From NCBI GenBank assembly GCA_015491615.1, contig WFVN01000028.1, positions 1-9,023 of the forward strand: DNA of 9,023 nucleotides, given 5' to 3'. The stretch comes from Gammaproteobacteria bacterium. GTDB taxonomy: Bacteria > Pseudomonadota > Gammaproteobacteria > S012-40. The translations under genes and the position numbers were made by a program. The notes beneath the pieces were generated by a model. It made no database searches and had not been told where the DNA came from. It saw nothing but the letters and a program-made list of their open reading frames with translations. This document shows, in pieces, positions 5,029-9,023 of this stretch. How positions within the stretch are numbered: the first letter of the stretch is position 1; every line of letters starts with the position of its first letter.

Positions 5029-6462
5029 TCATTCGGGGAAGAAGCCCAGTCCCAGGCGCTCCTGGGCTCCGACGTGCCCCAGTTCGGCGGCCCGCCGGTA
5101 CCAGCGTTCGGCGGCGGCCAGGTCTTCCTCGCCGGCCCGCGCGGCGTGGAATTCGGCGAGCAGAAAGGCGGCTTCGGCATCGCCCGCCCCGGCCGCCCGG
5201 CGCAGCAGGTCCAGGCCCCCGGCTTCGTCTTTTTCACCCCCCTGCCCGTACAAGTACAGCCTCCCCAGGAGGCGGTCGAGGACCGCTCGCCGTTCCCCAC
5301 CTTTCCGCGCTGCCTCCAACCACTGGCGGGCGAGGTGGGCGTTGCGCGCCACCCCGCGTCCGTCCAGATAGAGACGGCCGAGAACGTAGGCGGCGTGGGC
5401 GTCGCCCCCCTCGGCGGCGCGGGTGAGCCACCACACCGCCCGTGCCGGATCGGCCGGCAGGCCATGGGCGCCGCGGCGCAGGATCAGGCCGAGGCGCCGT
5501 TGCGCCTCGGGCTTGCCCGCCTCGGCGGCTTGGCGCAACCACGGCAGGGCCGCTTGCATGCGACCGTCTTCGAGACGCAGGCGGGCGAGGGTGAGGGCGG
5601 CGTCCGCGCTGCCGGCGCGCGCGGCCTTTTCCAGCCAGGGTTCGGCCTCGGCACGCCGCCCCAGTTCCAGGAGGTGACGAATCAGGGGGGCGTAAGCAGC
5701 CCGCAGCCCCATTTCGGCGGCGCGCCGGTACCATTCGACGGCCTTGGCCGGGTCGGCGGGGAGGCCGTCTCCCTCCTCGTAGAGGCGGGCGATGGCGAGG
5801 GCGGCGCCGTCGTCCCCCTGCTCGGCGGCCCAGCGCAACCAACGCAGGGCCCGGTCGGGGCGCGGTGCTCCGGCGGCCCCGGAAAGCAACAGTTCGGCCA
5901 GTTCACGCGCCGCGGTCCGGTGCCCCTGGGCGGCGGCCTCCTCCATCCAGCGTTGCGCCTCGATGGGGTCGGCGGGGACGCCTTCGCCGTGCAAAAAAAG
6001 GTGTGCGGTGCGATATTGGGCTTCCCGCTGGCCGCTGGCGGCGGCGGTGATGAGCCATTGCGCGCCCTCCTGGACTTGTCCGGCCTCGACGAGGGCGAGG
6101 CCCAGCCGGTATTGCGCTTCCACGTGCCCCTGGGCGGCGGCGCGCGTCAGCCAGAGACGCCCTTGCTCTGGATCGGGGCGCAGCCCGAGGAAGCCTTCCA
6201 AATGGGCGAGGCCGAGGCGGTATTGGGCTTTGGCGTAACCCTGCTCGGCGGCGAGACGATAGTAGTGGAGGGCCTGGCCGGAATCGGCGGCGGTGCCTTG
6301 ACCGTGCTCGTACATCTGCCCGAGGATGAACTGGGCGCTGGGGGTGCCCACCGTTTCGGCCACTTTCCGCACCGCCTCGAAGGCGGGGGAGGCAGCCTGC
6401 GCGCCGCCGGTCGTCACGGCGGCGACGACGAGGAGGGCGCGGAGGTGGTGGACGGTATCCAT
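5029..6462 (-). CDS. Exported protein of about twelve Sel1-like (TPR-like) repeats
   Basis: The ATG at 6462 gives 477 residues with a signal peptide (MDTVHHLR, then ALLVVAAVTTGGAQA, likely cleaved near residue 23-24). The rest is a solenoid of about twelve Sel1-like repeats from near residue 43 to the end, with a partial thirteenth. Typical units are AQFILGQMYEHGQGTAADSGQALHYYRLAAEQG and LARLYEEGDG..DPAKAVEWYRRAAEMG in pattern. Repeats 3, 7 and 8 are about 32 residues and lack the loop of the 36-37-residue units. Such solenoids are scaffolds for protein-protein contacts; in the periplasm they often serve envelope assembly or polysaccharide export. An in-frame TTG at 6495 has AAAGGA 7 nt upstream and is an alternative start; the ATG gives the neater signal peptide but lacks a ribosome site. 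It follows the L,D-transpeptidase gene on the same strand. Confidence 0.9.
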   Translation of the reverse strand: MDTVHHLRALLVVAAVTTGGAQAASPAFEAVRKVAETVGTPSAQFILGQMYEHGQGTAADSGQALHYYRLAAEQGYAKAQYRLGLAHLEGFLGLRPDPEQGRLWLTRAAAQGHVEAQYRLGLALVEAGQVQEGAQWLITAAASGQREAQYRTAHLFLHGEGVPADPIEAQRWMEEAAAQGHRTAARELAELLLSGAAGAPRPDRALRWLRWAAEQGDDGAALAIARLYEEGDGLPADPAKAVEWYRRAAEMGLRAAYAPLIRHLLELGRRAEAEPWLEKAARAGSADAALTLARLRLEDGRMQAALPWLRQAAEAGKPEAQRRLGLILRRGAHGLPADPARAVWWLTRAAEGGDAHAAYVLGRLYLDGRGVARNAHLARQWLEAARKGGERRAVLDRLLGRLYLYGQGGEKDEAGGLDLLRRAAGAGDAEAAFLLAEFHAARAGEEDLAAAERWYRRAAELGHVGAQERLGLGFFPE

Positions 6463-6513
6463 TCGAGTTTCGTTCGGCAAGGGGAGAGCGCCCAATTTTA
6501 TGTCCTTTGCAGG

Positions 6514-6542
6514 GTGATATTAAAAAAATTTTGCAGTATCAA
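6514..6542 (-). promoter_or_regulatory. Possible promoter of the Sel1-repeat gene in an AT-rich gap
   Basis: Minus-strand TTGATA (6537-6542, five of six -35 bases) and TATCAC (6514-6519, four of six -10 bases) are 17 nt apart in the only clearly AT-rich patch of the right half, which includes a run of seven A on the plus strand. Transcription would start near 6507, about 45 nt before the ATG at 6462. The -35 box overlaps the stop of the transpeptidase gene. The match is modest. Confidence 0.35.
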
Positions 6543-8176
6543 TGGAATTTGGGGTCGGCATGGGCGAGGCGGGCGGCGGGGAGCGCGGGACCGGCGGTGA
6601 TGAGGCCGTCGCGACCGTACACATCGCGGCGGAAATGCACGGGGCCGTCGTCCTCGGCCCAGGCGGTCCAGTAAAGGAGGTAGATGGGCACCGGGCGGGG
6701 CAGGTCCAGGCGCAGGGGGGCCCGGGCGCGGATGAGACGGCGCAGGAGGGGCGGGTCGTAGGGTGCCCCGAGGAGGAGGCTGGCAAGAGTGACGGGGCGC
6801 TCGACGCGGATGCAGCCGCCGGAGAAGGTGCGCACCGGGCGCGCGAACAGGTCTCGCCGGGGGGTGTCGTGGAGGTAGATGCGGAAGCGGTTGGGGAACA
6901 TGAATTTGATGCGCCCGAGGGCGTTGTGGGGGCCGGCGGCCTGCACCAGCTTGTAGGGGAAGTCCAGGTCGTCCACCGCCTGCCAGTTCACGTTTTCGGG
7001 GTCCAGCTCCACGGCGCCGGGATACCAGCCGGCAAAGAGGCGCATGTGCTGGCGCTTGAGCCAGGTGGGGTCGCGGCGCAGGCGCGGAAGGATGCGGTCG
7101 CGGGCGAGGCGCGGGGGCACTTTCCATTCGGGGTTCAGTTCGATGTAGCGGATGCGGTCGGCGAAGGCGGGGGTGGCCCGGTAGCGGCTTCCCACCACGG
7201 TGCGCATGGAAAGGCGCACGCGCCCGTTCTCCACGTAGTCGAGGCGATAGCCGGCCATGTTCACCAGGACGTGCCGGCGCCCCAAGTGGCGCGGCAGCCA
7301 GCGCCAGCGTTCCAGGTTGCGTTGGATCTGGGCGAGGCGTTCGGCGAGGGGAACGTCGAGGGCGGCGCGGGTGCGGCGTCCCACCAGGCCGTCCGCCTCC
7401 AGGCCGTTGCGACGCTGGTAGTCGCGCACCGCCGCTTCCAGGCCGGCGTCGAGGAGGCGTGGGTCGGCGCCCGTGCCCACGTCGTAGCCCTCGCGCCGTA
7501 GGCGTTCGCGAAGACGCGTCACGCGCGGGCCGTAACTGCCCAGGCCCAGGGTCGGGCCCGGCCCCAGGCGCGGCCAGGGCCCGGCCTCGGCCATCGTCCG
7601 GTAGCGGGCCAGGGCGGTTTTGAGACGGTGGTAGCCGGGGTGGGGCGGGGTGAGGGCGTCGAGGGCATGGTCCACCGATTCTTCGCCGTGGGCGATGCGG
7701 ATGAAATGCTGCTCCGCCGGCGGCGCGGGGGGTGGCGGGAGGTACCAGTCCACATCCACCCGGCGGGGATGGCCGTAGCCCACCGCCAGTTCTCTCCCCA
7801 GGCGCAGAAAGGCGTCGCTGAGGTACAGCTCCAGCCAGGCGCGGGCGTTGGCGTCACGACGCGTCCACAGGGCGAGGATGCGGTCGCGGTGGTAGTCGGC
7901 GGGGTCGAGGCCGTCCTCGCCGGCGGCGAGGAGGCGCCGGCGCAGGTCACGGGCGGCGGGCAAGGGGCCGTCGTCGGCGAGCCACACGGGACGGTTTCCC
8001 AGCGCGGAATAGACTCGGCGCAGGGCGGGCCAGTCCAGCTCGCTCACTTGGCGGGCGATGGCCGGATCCTCCAGCCCGGCGGCGAGGCGCGCCGCCAGGG
8101 GGGCGCCCACGGCGGCGCCCGCCGCCAGCCACAGGGCGAGGAGAAGGAAAGCGGGGCGTGGTCGCGGCCGGTTCAT
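6539..8176 (-). CDS. YcbB-type L,D-transpeptidase with peptidoglycan-binding domain
   Basis: Encodes 545 residues (E. coli LdtD/YcbB has 615). A signal peptide or anchor (MNRPRPRPAFLLLALWLAAGAAVGA) sends it to the periplasm. An N-terminal scaffold domain (about 30-205) is followed by a PG_binding_1 domain (about 210-275, GLGSYGPRVTRLRERLRREGY...DYQRRNGLEADGLVGRRTRAAL). The YkuD catalytic domain (about 300-490) contains WKVPPRLARDRILP, HNALGRIKFMFPN, YLHDTP (H436) and the nucleophile in FSGGCIRVE (C455). Such enzymes make 3-3 cross-links between meso-diaminopimelate residues of peptidoglycan or attach proteins to it. The frame is open upstream of 8176 to 8722, but that part is antisense to the TerB-like gene and not coding; the hydrophobic leader sets the start. 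No Shine-Dalgarno precedes the ATG. It is divergent from the TerB-like gene. Confidence 0.94.
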   Translation of the reverse strand: MNRPRPRPAFLLLALWLAAGAAVGAPLAARLAAGLEDPAIARQVSELDWPALRRVYSALGNRPVWLADDGPLPAARDLRRRLLAAGEDGLDPADYHRDRILALWTRRDANARAWLELYLSDAFLRLGRELAVGYGHPRRVDVDWYLPPPPAPPAEQHFIRIAHGEESVDHALDALTPPHPGYHRLKTALARYRTMAEAGPWPRLGPGPTLGLGSYGPRVTRLRERLRREGYDVGTGADPRLLDAGLEAAVRDYQRRNGLEADGLVGRRTRAALDVPLAERLAQIQRNLERWRWLPRHLGRRHVLVNMAGYRLDYVENGRVRLSMRTVVGSRYRATPAFADRIRYIELNPEWKVPPRLARDRILPRLRRDPTWLKRQHMRLFAGWYPGAVELDPENVNWQAVDDLDFPYKLVQAAGPHNALGRIKFMFPNRFRIYLHDTPRRDLFARPVRTFSGGCIRVERPVTLASLLLGAPYDPPLLRRLIRARAPLRLDLPRPVPIYLLYWTAWAEDDGPVHFRRDVYGRDGLITAGPALPAARLAHADPKFH

Positions 8177-8182
8177 CTGGCG

Positions 8183-8188
8183 TATAGT
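8183..8188 (+). promoter_or_regulatory. Possible -10 box of the TerB-like gene in the divergent gap
   Basis: Plus-strand TATAGT matches the -10 consensus at five of six bases and would start transcription near 8195, about 60 nt before the ATG at 8256. No good -35 box is present at 16-18 nt. The same short AT patch reads TATACG on the minus strand, 4 nt before the transpeptidase ATG, so the two promoters may overlap. Confidence 0.3.
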
Positions 8189-8255
8189 TCGGCAGCCGGC
8201 CCGGGGTTTGAAGCGGTCGGCGTCGATCCCTGCCCTTTGCGATGGAGAACGGTCC

Positions 8256-8690
8256 ATGCTCGAGGCGATCCGTGCCTGGTTCGACCGCAATGTGCCTGCA
8301 CAAGCGTCGCAGGACAAGCTGCCCCTGGCCGCCTGCGCCTTGCTGGTGGAGGTGATGCGCATCGACGGCGAGGTGAGCGAGGCCGAGCGCCGTGCCGTGT
8401 TGGACGCCATGGCGCACACCTTCGATCTCCCCGGTGAGCGCCTGAAGGAGCTCCTCGACCTGGCAGAGCGGGAGGTGGCCGAAGCGGTGGACCAGTACCA
8501 GTTCACCCGCCTGATCAACGAACGTTTCGGTCTGGAAGAAAAGGCGTGCCTGGTGGAGATGCTGTGGCGGGTCGCCTTCGCCGACGGGCGCCTGGACAAG
8601 TACGAGGAATACGTCATCCGCAAGCTCGCCGAGCTGTTGCACCTGCCCCACCGGGTCTTCATCCAGGCGAAGCTGCGCGCCCGCGAGTGA
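8256..8690 (+). CDS. TerB-like (tellurite resistance TerB family) small acidic helical protein
   Basis: A 144-residue, mostly alpha-helical protein of the TerB-like superfamily. Two halves carry the acidic, likely metal-binding motifs: ALLVEVMRIDGEVSEAERRAVLDAM (28-52, with D37, E39, E42, E44) and LWRVAFADGRLDKYEEYVIRKLAELL (103-128, with D110, D114, E117, E118). No signal peptide or membrane helix is seen, so it is cytoplasmic. TerB relatives bind calcium-like metals and sit in stress complexes, but most stand-alone proteins like this have no proven role and the family name does not show tellurite resistance; no terA, terC, terD or terE neighbour is visible. The ATG at 8256 has GGAG about 8 nt upstream; the open frame further upstream is arginine-rich noise antisense to the transpeptidase gene. 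Confidence 0.87.
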   Translation: MLEAIRAWFDRNVPAQASQDKLPLAACALLVEVMRIDGEVSEAERRAVLDAMAHTFDLPGERLKELLDLAEREVAEAVDQYQFTRLINERFGLEEKACLVEMLWRVAFADGRLDKYEEYVIRKLAELLHLPHRVFIQAKLRARE

Positions 8691-8692
8691 GC

Positions 8693-8720
8693 GAAATGCC
8701 GCAGCGGGGCGTGGCATTTC
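8693..8720 (+). repeat. Inverted repeat just after the TerB-like gene
   Basis: GAAATGCC (8693-8700) and GGCATTTC (8713-8720) are perfect 8-bp inverted copies; two more pairs (G-T, C-G) extend the stem to 10 bp around an 8-nt loop. It begins 3 nt after the stop codon at 8690, where a terminator would be expected, but no T-run follows on either strand. It may protect the 3' end of the mRNA or act as a binding site. Confidence 0.5.
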
Positions 8721-8767
8721 ACCCAGCCGGCGTCTTTGCCGATGCTAAAACCGCTTTCAAATCAATG

Positions 8768-8790
8768 AGCTGAGGGTTGGCCCGCTTTTT
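8768..8790 (+). terminator. Weak candidate terminator between the TerB-like gene and the lipoprotein gene
   Basis: AGC(TGA)GGG, loop TTGG, CCCGCT and then T residues (8786-8790) could form a bulged 6-bp stem followed by a short U-tract. The stem is poor and the call is tentative. Confidence 0.25.
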
Positions 8791-8823
8791 GACTCGGTTG
8801 CGCGCGTCTTTCCAATACAACGA

Positions 8824-8830
8824 AGAGGTG
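8824..8830 (+). promoter_or_regulatory. Ribosome binding site supporting the GTG start of the lipoprotein gene
   Basis: AGAGGTG lies about 5-7 nt before the GTG at 8836. The overlapping GTG at 8828 is in another frame and gives no signal peptide, so the GTG at 8836 is the likely start. Confidence 0.6.
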
Positions 8831-8835
8831 AATCC

Positions 8836-9023
8836 GTGCGCAACGCCCTCGCTCTTTTGCCCCTGGTCTCCCTGGGGCTCTCCGGCTGTCTGCTCGACAG
8901 TTCCTCCACCGACCAGGCCGCCTGTGCCGACGGCCGGCAGGTCCTCCAGGCCTCCGACGGCCGCACCCTGTGCGTGGGCCTGGAGACGGTGGCCGAGCCG
9001 CCCTTCTCGGAGGGCTTCTACAC
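8836..9023 (+). CDS. Putative outer-membrane lipoprotein, N-terminal part only
   Basis: The first 62 codons are seen; the rest lies past the right edge. The signal peptide MRNALALLPLVSLGLSGC has a clear lipobox (LSGC, residues 15-18), so C18 should be lipid-modified and become the first residue of the mature protein. The residue after it is Leu rather than Asp, which by the usual rule points to the outer membrane. The mature part starts LLDSSSTDQAACADGRQVL and has two further cysteines (C30, C46) that could form a disulfide. I do not recognise the family from this fragment. Start codon is GTG with AGAGGTG before it. Confidence 0.75.
   Translation, partial: MRNALALLPLVSLGLSGCLLDSSSTDQAACADGRQVLQASDGRTLCVGLETVAEPPFSEGFY

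Noticed and set aside
4981..6600. A 539-codon open frame on the plus strand
   Set aside because: It is the antisense of the Sel1-repeat gene; its glycine-rich repetitive sequence mirrors the repeats on the other strand.
8256..8690. Tellurite resistance operon
   Set aside because: A lone TerB-like domain does not show tellurite resistance, and no other ter gene is present.
8177..8722. N-terminal extension of the transpeptidase frame
   Set aside because: It is Arg/Ser-rich, antisense to the TerB-like gene and placed before a clear signal peptide, so it is not part of the protein.
1..9023. Mobile element, CRISPR array, phage or defence system, tRNA or rRNA
   Set aside because: No transposase, integrase, regularly spaced repeats, attachment-type repeats or RNA gene signature was seen, and base composition is even apart from short promoter-like gaps.

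Overview
The window is about 9 kb of very GC-rich bacterial DNA, roughly 70% by eye. It is densely packed with ordinary chromosomal genes on both strands. The gene set suggests a high-GC gammaproteobacterium, perhaps a sulfur-oxidising or Chromatiales-type lineage. It comprises an EgtB-type enzyme, a CspA-family protein, RNase D with two HRDC-like regions, a YcbB-type L,D-transpeptidase, a DUF2934 protein, a bacterial HDAC-family hydrolase and a TerB-like protein. The taxonomic placement is inference from protein resemblance only; no rRNA or other marker is present.

Left part (1-2519, all minus strand, read from right to left): a two-helix membrane protein of unknown function (2519-1905), a small single-domain Rieske [2Fe-2S] protein (1851-1501), a CspA-family cold shock protein (1345-1139) with its own promoter, a roughly 100-nt leader and a very clear UUCG-loop terminator, and the first 340 codons of an EgtB-like iron oxygenase that runs off the left edge.

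Middle (2618-5023): a small DUF2934 protein with a lysine/arginine-rich tail (+) meets a class II HDAC-family deacetylase (-) tail to tail with 4 bp between them. The deacetylase starts with TTG behind a strong Shine-Dalgarno sequence and is divergent from RNase D (+). RNase D meets the next minus-strand gene tail to tail with 5 bp between them.

Right part (5029-9023): a minus-strand pair for the cell envelope, an L,D-transpeptidase with a peptidoglycan-binding domain (8176-6539) followed after an AT-rich 70-bp gap by an exported protein of about twelve Sel1-like repeats (6462-5029). Divergent from the transpeptidase is a TerB-like protein (8256-8690), then the first 62 codons of a lipoprotein with a GTG start that runs off the right edge.

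I see no transposase, integrase, CRISPR array, tRNA, rRNA or toxin-antitoxin pair, and no clear sign of horizontal transfer. No stretch longer than about 155 bp lacks a gene. I found no convincing new multi-gene system. The observations most worth following are the basic-tailed DUF2934 protein beside a protein deacetylase, the transpeptidase/Sel1-repeat pair, the uncharacterised two-helix membrane protein, and several hairpins and leader sequences.
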